A stretch of DNA of 47,480 bases from Microcoleus sp. bin38.metabat.b11b12b14.051 (lineage in GTDB: Bacteria; Cyanobacteriota; Cyanobacteriia; Cyanobacteriales; Microcoleaceae). The stretch is from assembly GCF_013299165.1 (NCBI RefSeq), contig NZ_JAAFKD010000042.1:1-47480 (forward strand), written 5' to 3'. The notes beneath the pieces are model-generated. The model saw only the letters and a list, made by a program, of their open reading frames with translations, made no database searches and was not told the DNA's origin. Both the position numbers and the translations under genes were made by a program. Below are positions 1 to 8,218 of the stretch, one piece after another (position 1 is the first letter of the stretch; every line of letters starts with the position of its first letter).

Positions 1-16
1 GGAGAACACTCTCACT

Positions 17-499
17 ATGTCTATTATCAAAAAACCAGATTTGAGCGATCCAGAGCTACGCGCTAAGCTCGCTAAGGGCATGGGTCACAACTATTACGGC
101 GAACCAGCTTGGCCCAATGACTTGCTGTACGTTTTCCCGATCGTGATCATGGGAACCATTTCTCTGTGCGTCGGCTTGGCTGTACTAGACCCGGCTATGA
201 TTGGCGAACCTGCCAATCCTTTTGCTACTCCGCTGGAAATTCTGCCGGAATGGTATTTGTGGCCAGTGTTCCAACTCCTGCGCGTTTTGCCTAACAAATT
301 GTTGGGTATTGCTTGCATGGCTGGCGTTCCCCTCGGCTTGATTTTGATTCCGTTCATCGAAAACGTGAACAAGTTTCAAAATCCGTTCCGCCGCCCTGTG
401 GCTACCACTGTCTTCCTGTTGGGAACTGCGGTAACTCTGTGGTTGGGTATTGGTGCTATTTTCCCGATCGACAAATCTTTCACGCTTGGTCTGTTCTAA
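17..499 (+). CDS. petD: Cytochrome b6f complex subunit IV
   Basis: Subunit IV of the cytochrome b6f complex in the thylakoid membrane, which passes electrons from plastoquinol to plastocyanin or cytochrome c6. The 160-aa product is full length for the family. It starts MSIIKKPDLSDPELRAKL, has the PEWYLWPVFQLLR motif near residue 78 at the quinol-oxidation side, and three hydrophobic segments. A GGAGAA Shine-Dalgarno lies just before the ATG. petB is normally immediately upstream and would lie just outside the window. A strong terminator follows, so this is the end of the petBD unit. Confidence 0.98.
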   Translation: MSIIKKPDLSDPELRAKLAKGMGHNYYGEPAWPNDLLYVFPIVIMGTISLCVGLAVLDPAMIGEPANPFATPLEILPEWYLWPVFQLLRVLPNKLLGIACMAGVPLGLILIPFIENVNKFQNPFRRPVATTVFLLGTAVTLWLGIGAIFPIDKSFTLGLF

Positions 500-520
500 G
501 ATTTAAGCTTGTTTGATTTT

Positions 521-584
521 GACGCCCGCGAGTTTCCTCTAAAGTGCTTTTGTACTGAGAGGAAACTTTCGCGGGCGTCTTTTT
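521..584 (+). terminator. Rho-independent terminator of petD
   Basis: A long GC-rich hairpin (arms 521-540 and 558-579) is followed by five T. It lies 22 bases after the petD stop codon. Confidence 0.9.
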
Positions 585-622
585 ATTTGAGATTTGAGAT
601 TTGAGATTTGAGATTTGAGATT
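585..622. repeat. Heptamer tandem repeat (ATTTGAG)5
   Basis: Five perfect copies of a 7-base unit. Short heptamer arrays of this kind (STRR-like) are common between genes in filamentous cyanobacteria. Confidence 0.9.
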
Positions 623-693
623 TTGCTTATTACCAGGAAGAGCGAAAGTAACACATATAGCCTTTCTCAGAAAGATGAGGTACTATCCGGCGG

Positions 694-760
694 CATAGGG
701 CATAGGGCATAGGGCATAGGGCATAGGGCATAGGGCATAGGGCATAGGGCATAGGGCATA
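694..760. repeat. Heptamer tandem repeat (CATAGGG)9
   Basis: Nine perfect 7-base units plus four bases of a tenth. The perfection of the array suggests recent expansion or active slippage. Confidence 0.95.
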
Positions 761-830
761 CCTCAATTTTTGAGAACCGCTATATACTGAGAAAGAGCCT
801 CTTTTTACATCGCAGCTACGAGCACAATAC

Positions 831-870
831 GGTTTACTTAAGGCTTTTTGACTAATTTTTTAAGTAAACC
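831..870. repeat. Inverted repeat in the petD-P450 spacer
   Basis: Perfect 11-bp arms (GGTTTACTTAA at 831-841 and its complement at 860-870) form a hairpin. There is no clear T-run, so its role is unknown. Confidence 0.6.
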
Positions 871-887
871 CTATTGCAACATAAACA

Positions 888-1013
888 ATGAAAATCAATC
901 AAGCAGATACTTGTCGCAACTATATTTTACCCAAGCTTAAAGCATGGGAGAAAGAGCCTCATTTTTTTACCGAGCAACATTATATTCATGAGAGATTGGG
1001 GCTAATTTTTTAG
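888..1013 (+). pseudogene. Relic of a type I restriction (HsdR-like) N-terminus
   Basis: A 41-codon open frame begins MKINQADTCRNYILPKL and continues with EPHFFTEQHY. This resembles the first residues of cyanobacterial type I restriction R subunits (EADTCR..LPKL...EQ.). The frame stops after 41 codons and nothing else of an HsdR (about 800-1000 aa) follows. I read it as a decayed fragment; the family match is from memory and only moderate. Apart from this relic and repeats, the 500-1352 spacer holds no gene I can support. Confidence 0.4.
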
Positions 1014-1088
1014 AAATAGAGAGTATATCTACTTACCAACAATCCTCATAAATTATATCGTGTCCGATCGCGTAACCAGAGTAAGATT

Positions 1089-1147
1089 GGTTCGTAGTGC
1101 GTCCTGGCGTCCGTACCCGGAGCGGACGCCAGGACGCACTACAAACC
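1089..1147. repeat. Palindromic intergenic repeat, copy 1
   Basis: A near-perfect inverted repeat of about 24 bp per arm around a short loop. It begins GGTTCGTAGTGCGTCCTGG and ends with the complement. A second copy with a different loop sits at 46602-46660. This looks like a MITE- or REP-like family spread through the host chromosome. No copy was seen inside the integrated element. Confidence 0.85.
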
Positions 1148-1304
1148 GTTTTTGTGATCGCAATTGACTGGAAATGATTACACCAAATCTCCGGAAATAG
1201 GCTAGACTTGGACGCAAACATATTCAGTAGAATTAATCTATATTGCCACGACGTTCAAAAGTAAAGATGGCTATAGTTAGCCTTACTGATTTTCGCAATT
1301 TTAC

Positions 1305-1340
1305 GGGTATTGAATCCGGCTTAATAGGGACTCAATACCC
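1305..1340. other. Hairpin upstream of the P450 gene
   Basis: Arms GGGTATTGA (1305-1313) and TCAATACCC (1332-1340) can pair. The hairpin sits about 55 bases before the P450 start codon and could be a leader structure or an upstream terminator. Confidence 0.4.
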
Positions 1341-1394
1341 TCTTGCTACTAAATGCGAAGCGTGTTATGGCATGAGGATCTCAGAGGAATTATC

Positions 1395-2753
1395 ATGAAC
1401 TTTAATTTAGATACTATTTTCTCACCGCTGATGAACCCGGCTCTGAATGAGTTTCAGGTTTGGGCTTTGGAAAACCCCGACGAAGGCCTCAGCAAAACGA
1501 TGCTACCCGCGATCGCCCTGATCGAGGGTTTAATCGCCAACGAACCCACCTATTTGCCTATCAAACGGCTGGCTTTCGGGGCTAACTTTTGCTGCGCGGG
1601 ACAAGTCGTGATGGGAGAGTTTGCAACACTCGAACAAGCACTCACATCGCCCCAGGCGCGCGGATGGCGACTGGGTACTTCTGTGCTCGATCCGGATCTC
1701 TCCCCCAACCAAGATGTCGGCGGTAGGAACCTTTTCCTGCTGTCTTTGTCCGATCGCGAACCAGACGGTAGCAGCAACCACGCAGCCTTCCGAAGCTGTA
1801 TGCAGAAGTATCTTTTCAACAGTGCGACAACCGATCGCCAGCAAGACGAAATTAGCAGGCGGTTGCTCGATCGCCTAGCCGCAGATTATACGGAGATGCC
1901 GCACGGTGCGGGTGAAGTATTTTTTACCGATGCTAGGCGCGGTTGGATGGGATTTTTAGTGCGATATCTGCATTACGTCATCTTTGCGATTAATCCAGAT
2001 GACAAAGAGTCGATCGAACTTCTGACAGATTTACATTATATCCGCCAAAGCCCAGCGCACTATTTCGCCGTCGCCGGCAGTCTGCTGCAAAGTCTTAACC
2101 TGTTTGGACATGGGGATTTGTCCGCTTTAATCGAGCGCGCGGCGACGATCTACGAAAATTCTCCCGCCCTAGCCGAGTTCGAGGTGAGCTCGGAAAACAA
2201 CGGCATGACGAGGCGGGAATTGGCGAAGCTGATGACATCGATTATGGGGATAGCGGGATTGCAAGGCCCCCTGCACTTGGGTTACACGGCTATGGGATTC
2301 CGCCCTCTCCCGGCGTATAAAGGAACACGCACGGCTGAAATTAATCCGACGGATTTTTGGGATAATCTCGATTTGGACGATCGCCCGTCGATCGAGCTTT
2401 TCCTACTGGAATGTGCGCGCCTCTGGGCTCCCGTCAGCGCCACCCACCGAGTCGCGACAGAACCTTTTACCGCCACGATTGGAGGCAAACAGCGCACTTT
2501 CCCCGCCGGCACCAAGGTACTGATACCGATCAGTTTGGGGCATCTAGACGGCAGTTTCTGGGGTTCTACGGTGTACGAATTTAACCCTAAGCGCGAGAAT
2601 TTGTGCCCTTATCATATGGGTTTTCATGCGGTGGGCGATCGGAGTGCGGGACGAATTTGCCCTGCTAAAGATATCGCGCTGAAGATGTTGGTCGATGTGG
2701 TGAGTACCGTTGGCAAAGTTAGGCGCTCGTCTGCACTTAATTTGCAGCGGTAA
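1395..2753 (+). CDS. Cytochrome P450 family protein
   Basis: Putative haem-thiolate monooxygenase of 452 aa, substrate unknown. The ExxR helix-K motif appears as ECAR within LLECARLWAP. The C-terminal haem-binding region is GDRSAGRICPAKDIALKML, with Cys422 as the likely thiolate ligand. The canonical FxxGxRxCxG is degenerate, somewhat like the CYP74/CYP8 type that isomerise hydroperoxides without O2. I chose ATG 1395 (MNFNLDTIF) over 1353 because AGAGGA lies 7 bases upstream. It stands alone between repeat-rich spacers, with no redox partner gene visible. Confidence 0.75.
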   Translation: MNFNLDTIFSPLMNPALNEFQVWALENPDEGLSKTMLPAIALIEGLIANEPTYLPIKRLAFGANFCCAGQVVMGEFATLEQALTSPQARGWRLGTSVLDPDLSPNQDVGGRNLFLLSLSDREPDGSSNHAAFRSCMQKYLFNSATTDRQQDEISRRLLDRLAADYTEMPHGAGEVFFTDARRGWMGFLVRYLHYVIFAINPDDKESIELLTDLHYIRQSPAHYFAVAGSLLQSLNLFGHGDLSALIERAATIYENSPALAEFEVSSENNGMTRRELAKLMTSIMGIAGLQGPLHLGYTAMGFRPLPAYKGTRTAEINPTDFWDNLDLDDRPSIELFLLECARLWAPVSATHRVATEPFTATIGGKQRTFPAGTKVLIPISLGHLDGSFWGSTVYEFNPKRENLCPYHMGFHAVGDRSAGRICPAKDIALKMLVDVVSTVGKVRRSSALNLQR

Positions 2754-2758
2754 TTAAT

Positions 2759-3138
2759 CGAAAAACCAGGTTTGTAGTAAGGACTTCAGTCCTCTATCCT
2801 TGGATGAAGAAGGACTAAAGTCCTCAGTCCTCTATTCTTGGATGAAGAAGGACTAAAGTCCTCACTACGAACCTAATTTTAGTTATATAACTGGGTACGA
2901 AAAACCAGGATTGTAGTAAGGACTTCAGTCCTCTATCCTTGGATAAAAAAGGACTAAAGTCCTCACTACGAACCTAATTTTGGTTATCTAACTGGAATCG
3001 AAAAACCAGGTTTGTAGTAAGGACTTCAGTCCTCTATCCTTGCCTGAAGAAGGACTAAAGTCCTCAGTCCTCTATTCTTGGATGAAGAAGGACTAAAGTC
3101 CTCACTACGAACCTAATTTTGGTTATCTAACTGGGTAC
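2759..3138. repeat. Three tandem units of a palindromic repeat
   Basis: Three direct units begin at 2759, 2899 and 2999, of 140, 100 and 140 bases. Each starts CGAAAAACCAGG and contains complementary blocks TAAGGACTTCAGTCCT and AGGACTAAAGTCCTCA. The 100-base unit lacks one internal hairpin. The array fills the whole P450-to-3173 spacer; I see no gene in it. Confidence 0.85.
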
Positions 3139-3172
3139 GAAATCACCAGTATTTTTGAGGTTAAATAATACC

Positions 3173-3718
3173 ATGTTAATCGAACAAAAGCTGCTTAAAG
3201 ATATCGCAACTTGGATGAAAACAGAACATCCGCCCGAGTTCCCCGAAGTCCTGCAAGGTATCTTCTTTATGGACGGGAATATTTTGCCAGACTATTGTCT
3301 GACGATGTACAATTCAGAATGGAATGCTGACCAACGAACGTTATTGCTGCGGATTTATGAGCCTGTTGTCTGGAGTTTTCATGCGTCAATGGCAGGACGG
3401 ATGTTACTTTATGCCGTCAAATTGTCTCGCTTCAGTTATTTGTTCCGCTTCTCGGATGCAACTTTGCAACACGGGCATATCACGCCGATCGCGTTTGGAT
3501 TGTCTGTGCCGCCGTGGCTGATGGATTTTTTGATCGATCGAGATCCGAACACTCCGAATGGGGATATCTGGAATCGCAGAAACTCGTTTTTCGGTAGAGC
3601 TCCTGAAAAAGGCTATACACTCCGCAGAGTTGTTAACAAAGATGGGATTCCCACATCAGCATTTCCAGATTTTCTGTCGAAAGTTGGCAGCGATTGTTTG
3701 ATCGTGGCTCAAGAATGA
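3173..3718 (+). CDS. Hypothetical protein
   Basis: 181-aa soluble protein that I do not recognise. It is rich in aromatic residues and has no signal peptide or membrane segment. ATG 3173 is preferred over the TTG at 3155 because GAGG lies upstream. It sits between a chromosomal repeat array and the tRNA relic, just outside the left attachment repeat, so it belongs to the chromosome or to an older insertion. Confidence 0.6.
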   Translation: MLIEQKLLKDIATWMKTEHPPEFPEVLQGIFFMDGNILPDYCLTMYNSEWNADQRTLLLRIYEPVVWSFHASMAGRMLLYAVKLSRFSYLFRFSDATLQHGHITPIAFGLSVPPWLMDFLIDRDPNTPNGDIWNRRNSFFGRAPEKGYTLRRVVNKDGIPTSAFPDFLSKVGSDCLIVAQE

Positions 3719-3737
3719 TAATATTTAGGACAACTAC

Positions 3738-3763
3738 AAAACCCGCTGCATGAGGCGGGTTTT
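3738..3763. terminator. Hairpin terminator behind the tRNA relic
   Basis: AAAACCCGC...GCGGGTTTT forms a compact hairpin with A and T tracts on both sides. It can serve both the gene ending at 3718 and the leftward tRNA relic next to it. Confidence 0.6.
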
Positions 3764-3768
3764 GGCGA

Positions 3769-3798
3769 TCGCAACGACGGAATTTGAACCCGCGACTC
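3769..3798 (-). tRNA. 3' relic of a tRNA gene
   Basis: On the minus strand a T-arm (GCGGG TTCAAAT TCCGT) and a following acceptor-like strand CGTTGCG plus A can be read, followed by a terminator hairpin. No matching 5' half lies upstream within 150 bases. This looks like the 3' scar left by an integration event at a different tRNA gene. The original isotype cannot be told. Confidence 0.45.
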
Positions 3799-3929
3799 GA
3801 ATTGCGATCGCCCGAATCACAGCAAAATTCCCGGAAAACAACCCAAAGGGCGATCGGCATCTATGACATCGCTTTCTGTACAATACAAAAATTCGATCGC
3901 GCGCCACGAAAGTCACCGCTGATTGAGAA

Positions 3930-4027
3930 TAGCCGAAAACCTGTAAAAACAACAAAACCCTCTCAGAGAGAAGGTTTTATTAATCGGAGCGACACGATTT
4001 GAACGTGCGACCCCCACTACCCCAAAG
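3930..4027. repeat. Left attachment repeat of the element
   Basis: This 98-bp segment is identical to 43620-43717. It carries the tRNA-Pro terminator hairpin and the 3' 44 bases of the tRNA gene (3984-4027), ending in the anticodon loop. After 4027 the sequence diverges from the tRNA, so this copy is a non-functional tRNA fragment. It marks the chromosome/element border on the side far from the integrase. Confidence 0.92.
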
Positions 4028-4083
4028 CTCAATTACTCACCCTCAAACTCTTTTCTTGTAAGCATTCTGGCTATTGTCAATTA

Positions 4084-4332
4084 GTGGTATAGCTTTAGTG
4101 TCGATCGAGAGTGATTTTTTTTGTGCGTCGAGTGACTTCAGTCTAAATTTAATTGAGTCTAAATTTTATTTATGCTCAGTTTAGACTCAATTAAATTTAG
4201 GCTCAATTAAATTTAGGGCTAAATTACAGCTTTTTTGAGATTTAGCACAGAAACTTGACCATATTCTAAGTTTCCTTATAGCACAGAAAGCTTAGAATAT
4301 AAGGCATCTAGCGTTTTTGCGTCTCGATCGCA
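4084..4332. repeat. Structured non-coding module, copy 1
   Basis: It shares three blocks with 5235-5414: GTGGTATAGCTTTAGT (4084-4099), an identical 33-base block (4213-4245), and a final block ending GCGTCTCGATCGCA. Between the first two blocks lies a perfect 21-bp inverted repeat (arms about 4143-4163 and 4180-4200). A further hairpin (ATATTCTAAG/CTTAGAATAT) follows at 4261-4300. No open reading frame is present. The IS lies immediately after this copy. Confidence 0.65.
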
Positions 4333-4352
4333 TCAAGCACCTCTAAAAATTC

Positions 4353-5109
4353 GGCGTTGCTGAGTTAGAGTATGAATACGAGGAATAATTTATGCAATGC
4401 CCAGACTGTAAATCAACCCATATCCGTAAAAACGGCAAGAAGAAAGGAAAACAGAACCACATTTGTGTCCAATGCGGTCGTCAATTCATCAATGAGTATG
4501 AGCCCCAACGAGGTTATAGCGAGGCAATCAAATGTGATTGCCTAAAAATGTATGTCAATGGTATGGGTTTACGGGCGATAGAACGAGTTAAGGGAGTTCA
4601 TCATACCACAGTAATAAATTGGGTAAAACAAGTCGGAAAAATCTTGCCAGATGTTTATGATCCTGAAGTCATTCCAGAAGTTGGTGAACTCGACGAATTA
4701 CAAACTTATGTGAAAAAAAAAACAGACAATATCTGGCTGTGGACAGCGGTTGACCACTTTAAGCCAGGAATTTTGGGATGGGCATTAGGAGATCTAGCGT
4801 GCTAAGACATTTGAACCATTATGGGACAAAGTAAGTGAATGGAAATGCTACTTCTATGTAACGGATGGATGGTCTGTATATCCGATGTTTATCCCTGATG
4901 GTGATCAGATTATTAGCAAGACTTATATGACACGAGTAGAAGGAGAAAATACAAGATTAAGACATTATTTGGCTAGACTACATCGCAAGACTCTTTGTTA
5001 TTCTAAGTGCGAGGAAATGCTTAAGCATTCTATTAAATTATTAATACATTACTTGAAATTTGATGATCTTCCCATTCCTGGGGCATTCATACCTTGATTC
5101 AGCAACGCC
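4353..5109 (+). mobile_element. IS1-family insertion sequence (757 bp)
   Basis: Terminal inverted repeats GGCGTTGCTGA (4353-4363) and TCAGCAACGCC (5099-5109) bound a 757-bp element. It is flanked by a 7-bp target duplication AAAATTC at 4346-4352 and 5110-5116. Size, ends and the zinc-ribbon-plus-DDE transposase fit the IS1 family. The intact duplication shows it inserted here as a unit. Confidence 0.88.
4392..5097 (+). pseudogene. IS1-family transposase, frameshifted
   Basis: The first part (4392-4805) has the N-terminal zinc ribbon CPDCKSTHIRKNGKKKG...CVQCGRQF, an HTH, and the first catalytic Asp in GELDEL. The frame then breaks near 4795-4803 (GDLAC, stop). It resumes in another frame with AKTFEPLWDKV, the second Asp in YVTDGWSVY, and the final Glu region GENTRLRHYLARLHRKT to 5097. 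IS1 normally uses a -1 shift much earlier in the coding region, so this break looks like an inactivating mutation, not a programmed site. The catalytic residues are otherwise intact. Confidence 0.8.
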
Positions 5110-5234
5110 AAAATTCTTAGTTGACATATAAAGAAAAAAAGGCTGACTTAGAGGTAGTCTAAGAAAATTTAGAGGTTCAATTAATCTTATTTTCGTACTA
5201 AAATAAATTAGTTGCTAAAAACTAAAAAGCAGTG

Positions 5235-5414
5235 GTGGTATAGCTTTAGTCTCGATCGTCTCTAAAAATATTAGATTTCGCAGCCCTATAAATAATTTAT
5301 CCCTATGCCTAACATATCCCTAAAAGTACGGTATATCAGGCATAGGGATAAATTGAGCTTAGGGCTAAATTACAGCTTTTTTGAGATTTAGTAGTGTTTT
5401 CGCGTCTCGATCGC
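5235..5414. repeat. Structured non-coding module, copy 2
   Basis: It has the same flanking blocks as 4084-4332: 5235-5250, the 33-base block at 5359-5391, and GCGTCTCGATCGCA ending at 5414. The central inverted repeat is a different sequence, built on ATCCCTATGCCT and AGGCATAGGGAT. Paired arms are thus kept while the sequence is not. The rest of the 5117-5509 spacer holds no gene. Confidence 0.65.
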
Positions 5415-5509
5415 AGTTTTTATGAACTTTTGTTAAATAGTTATCGTATAAACGTAGGTTTGTGTTATATTACTTATAATATGACAAGTAGTTTAACTGA
5501 GGATTGCCA

Positions 5510-6220
5510 ATGAGTTCAAATATTGTCGCAACTGAAACCAGACTGTTTGGCGAACAGGAGTTGACATGGGTGTTAACTGAATCTGGTAGAAAAGCAGTAA
5601 GAGCAGCAGAACTTATAAAAGCTTTAGGTAAGCAAGAGAAAGATACTTCAAGACTTGTGCAAATGAATGTCTTCCCTGATTTTCGTTTTCAATCAAGTTT
5701 CGGTGAGGCAAAACGTCCATCTTGGTATTTGTACGAACAAGGTGCTGTACAACTTGCAACTAAACTTGACACACCAGAATGTGAATTGTTTCAGCGATGG
5801 GTTTTTGATGTAGTTGTAAAGCTATTTGCTAGTGGTGGCATCATCATGCCCACCGCCACTAGCGAGCAATTGGGTGTGTTGATTAAGGATGCGAATGCGA
5901 AACTGATGTCAAAATACAGGATGCGATCGGTAAAGTTCAAAACCGACAAAGACGGCACAGTGAAAATGACAGTGTTCAGAAACGGGGGGAAGGAATACGA
6001 AACGTACATTTCAGACAAATCAAAACCAAGCCTAGTCAACCCACAGATTCTGATAATCGGGCATTACGACGATGCGGTGGACTCATGCAGCATCGACATC
6101 GACTCACCGATGAAGGAAGCCTATGTCCGGTGGCGTCAATACGATGATGTGTACGATCGCCGATGGAAGCGAAATGAGCTTGAGGAATGGGTACGGGTAA
6201 ACTTTCCGGTTGCTGCGTAG
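5510..6220 (+). CDS. BRO/KilA-type phage protein
   Basis: 236-aa putative DNA-binding regulator of the Bro-N/KilA-N type. The N-terminal 110 residues have the usual pattern: a start with ELTWVLTESGRKAVRAAELIKALG, a middle WYLYEQGAVQLATKLDTPE, and an end FQRWVFDVVVKLF. The C-terminal half is unfamiliar and basic/aspartate-rich. ATG 5510 is preferred over TTG 5504 because GAGGA lies upstream; TATAAT at 5475-5480 may be its -10 box. Such genes act as antirepressors or early regulators in phages. It is the first gene inside the element's left end. Confidence 0.65.
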   Translation: MSSNIVATETRLFGEQELTWVLTESGRKAVRAAELIKALGKQEKDTSRLVQMNVFPDFRFQSSFGEAKRPSWYLYEQGAVQLATKLDTPECELFQRWVFDVVVKLFASGGIIMPTATSEQLGVLIKDANAKLMSKYRMRSVKFKTDKDGTVKMTVFRNGGKEYETYISDKSKPSLVNPQILIIGHYDDAVDSCSIDIDSPMKEAYVRWRQYDDVYDRRWKRNELEEWVRVNFPVAA

Positions 6221-6284
6221 TGATGTTTTGGCGACTTTGACTGCTGCGGTCTACCCAGTTTTTCAACCTCTAACCGCCGTAGTG

Positions 6285-6316
6285 TAGCGGGTGATAGCTA
6301 TCACCCGCTATTTTTC
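6285..6316 (+). terminator. Rho-independent terminator
   Basis: A perfect 13-bp-arm palindrome (TAGCGGGTGATAG/CTATCACCCGCTA) is followed by TTTTTCT. It ends the BRO/KilA-type gene transcript. Confidence 0.85.
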
Positions 6317-6388
6317 TATAATGTCAAAAATCTAGTAAAAACACGTAGAAAAAGTGATCTAAGATTGAATTAATTTATCAATAATAAT

Positions 6389-6703
6389 ATGTCAGACATA
6401 CATCAGAATCTCCCGGATTCTTTTGTCGAACGAGTCACGACATTGGAATTCCGAGTGCAGTTGCTAACGAAAGAACTGCAAGATATTAGAGCTTCACACA
6501 CGAAGCACAAGAAAGAAACCAGATTAATGAGAGAAGTAACTGAACTTTGTACTTGGCTTCCAGGGGGAGCCAAGGGATTTTTATTATCTCTTTTTGCTGT
6601 GATTTTTTTGAGTTCGTTAACAGCAGAAATAATGCTGAAAACTACGAATGTTCACGTAGAAATTCGTCGGTATTTAATAGATGTCCTTGAGTTCAAAGAT
6701 TAG
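6389..6703 (+). CDS. Small coiled-coil membrane protein
   Basis: 104 aa. The N-terminal half is charged and predicted coiled-coil (VERVTTLEFRVQLLTKELQDIR). One membrane segment (GFLLSLFAVIFLSSLTAEIML) follows near residues 61-82. The architecture resembles phage spanins or hemolysin-XhlA-like proteins that anchor to the membrane, but I cannot assign it. Its stop overlaps the convergent nuclease gene by four bases. Confidence 0.55.
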   Translation: MSDIHQNLPDSFVERVTTLEFRVQLLTKELQDIRASHTKHKKETRLMREVTELCTWLPGGAKGFLLSLFAVIFLSSLTAEIMLKTTNVHVEIRRYLIDVLEFKD

Positions 6704-7185
6704 CGATTAGCTTTCCAGATATAGGGAAGCACAAAATCATCATCTGCCCAGAATCCTTTTCCTAGGTTCTGGGCTTGATTCTTAGCAGCAACCACTGCTT
6801 GATAAATCAAGCCTGAATTATTTGGTGGAACGTTGACTGCCAAGCCCGCAGCAGCTAGGATAACTTGGATGTTATTTGTTACCGACATTTCGGCGATCGA
6901 ATCGCACAAGTACCAGTCAGCAATGGTTCTACCAAAAATGTCTAGTCCGATCGGCGCCAAACAAACAGTTTTTTTTCTGATCAAAGATAGGAGAAAAGTT
7001 TTAGCTTCTCCTCCCCATTCCCATTGATTCAAATCTTCTGGCTTCTGACTTAAATCAGTTTTATATCTTATTTCAGGTGTATCAATCCAAGCAGCCCGTG
7101 TTCGGACTGTTTTTTTATTTCTGCTAAACTGAAATGTATCAGCATCTAATAAAAACTTTCTGGGCACTACGATCGGTTCATTCAT
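6700..7185 (-). CDS. Staphylococcal-nuclease-like protein
   Basis: 161-aa SNase-fold putative DNase. It retains the expected catalytic set: the first acidic site in LLDADTF (Asp14/Asp16), Arg30, and the Asp-Thr-Pro-Glu of WIDTPE (Asp35, Thr36, Glu38). The second Arg is in IFGRTIADWYL. No signal peptide is visible, so it probably acts inside the cell or in a lysate. A related gene lies at 9688-10197. It could degrade host DNA or process element DNA. Confidence 0.75.
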   Translation of the reverse strand: MNEPIVVPRKFLLDADTFQFSRNKKTVRTRAAWIDTPEIRYKTDLSQKPEDLNQWEWGGEAKTFLLSLIRKKTVCLAPIGLDIFGRTIADWYLCDSIAEMSVTNNIQVILAAAGLAVNVPPNNSGLIYQAVVAAKNQAQNLGKGFWADDDFVLPYIWKANR

Positions 7186-7338
7186 AGTATAATAGGAAAA
7201 AAGGACACAATTATAATAGAAAACGTGGCATAAACCAAATCGAATCGATTTAATTGGATCGGTTTAATCAGCAGCCAGTTATCTAATTATACCAGATTAA
7301 GACTTTTTCCTTGACAAAAACTTTTGACAATAATCAAA

Positions 7339-7536
7339 ATGCACAAAACAGATAACTTTTCTTACCGCCTAGTTGTGGCAACTTTATCAGGAGCTGTGGC
7401 AGTTTCGTTGATTTCGGGAATGGCACTTGCAGTAATGAATAAGCCAATTCCTGAGATTTTCATTGTGATCGGGAGTAATGCGATCGGCGCAATCTCAGGT
7501 TTATTAGCTCCTTCACCAAATCAGAAAGATGGCTAA
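7339..7536 (+). CDS. Two-segment small membrane protein (holin-like)
   Basis: 65 aa with two hydrophobic segments (LVVATLSGAVAVSLISGMAL and IFIVIGSNAIGAISGLL) joined by a short polar turn and followed by a charged tail. This is the size and layout of class II holins, but it is not diagnostic. ATG 7339 is preferred over TTG 7324. It overlaps the next gene by eight bases, so the two are probably translated together. Confidence 0.45.
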   Translation: MHKTDNFSYRLVVATLSGAVAVSLISGMALAVMNKPIPEIFIVIGSNAIGAISGLLAPSPNQKDG

Positions 7537-7726
7537 AGAGTTTGCTCGACGGGTTTTGCTTGCTCAACCCATCGATAAAATATTAATTATTGAAGCAATA
7601 TCAAGATTAAATTTTGATATTACCTACATGGAATATGCTAAAAAAACTTTTAATCGTGCTGCGGAAACTCAAGAATCGATTGATGAATCAAAAGAACTTT
7701 TGCTAAAGCTCAAAAACTTACTTTGA
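7529..7726 (+). CDS. Hypothetical small helical protein
   Basis: 65-aa basic, mainly helical protein (MAKEFARRVLLAQPIDKIL...). I do not recognise it. It overlaps the preceding holin-like gene by eight bases, suggesting coupled translation. Confidence 0.5.
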   Translation: MAKEFARRVLLAQPIDKILIIEAISRLNFDITYMEYAKKTFNRAAETQESIDESKELLLKLKNLL

Positions 7727-7819
7727 TAAATTGACATTTAGATGTGCTTGGTTTATTCTAAGAAATATATATTTTCACCCATCATTCAGTGTCTGCAAGG
7801 GCACTGTTTTTTGTTGAAA

Positions 7820-8218
7820 CTACTTATCGTAGACAACCTTAATCTTTGCTCCTGGCCCCGCAGGCGAAGCAAAAACATAAAGCTTTCCGTTGTGAGAGAA
7901 ATGGCGAGACTGTACCCGCATCCCGTAGCTACCTACTTTGCAAGAGGGGTTTTTTTCTGTACCGCTTGGAGTAAACGGAACAGGGTTGATACTGCTACGG
8001 GGAATTCCATTAACAGAAACGAGTTTTGACAATGGGTAAGAAGTAGTGCTCGACAGAGCAACATAGCCACATTTGTTGACGGTAGCTGTTCTGATTTTCG
8101 TTGTTGGTGTTGGTTTACTAGGTTGGTTGGGGTTGGAACCAGTGTTTGGTGTAGGAGCATTTGGAAGATTAATTCGCGGTAATGGAGTCGGTGTCCAAGG
8201 AGTAACAGTAAAAGTCAT
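7820..8218 (-). CDS. Hypothetical Pro-rich protein after the hydrolase-like gene
   Basis: 132 aa. The N-terminal third is Pro/Thr/Asn-rich and linker-like. The C-terminal part has the look of a small beta domain (KIRTATVNKCGYVALSS...VGSYGMRVQSRHFSHNGKLYVFASPAG). Its ATG overlaps the stop of the upstream gene (ATGA at 8215-8218), so it is translationally coupled to the peptidoglycan-related gene. Function unknown; a cell-wall or virion role is possible. Confidence 0.55.
   Translation of the reverse strand: MTFTVTPWTPTPLPRINLPNAPTPNTGSNPNQPSKPTPTTKIRTATVNKCGYVALSSTTSYPLSKLVSVNGIPRSSINPVPFTPSGTEKNPSCKVGSYGMRVQSRHFSHNGKLYVFASPAGPGAKIKVVYDK

Noticed and set aside
694..760. CATAGGG array as a CRISPR
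   Set aside because: The units are contiguous 7-mers with no spacers. No cas gene is in the window.
2759..3138. Regular 140/100-base units as a CRISPR-like array
   Set aside because: Only three units, all nearly identical throughout with internal hairpins; there are no unique spacers.
4084..5414. Twin modules as a retron or group II intron
   Set aside because: No reverse transcriptase gene anywhere in the window, and the modules are too short for a group II intron. Kept as structured repeats of unknown role.
7742..8029. 95-codon plus-strand frame
   Set aside because: Antisense to the coupled Pro-rich gene at 7820-8218, which has the better context.
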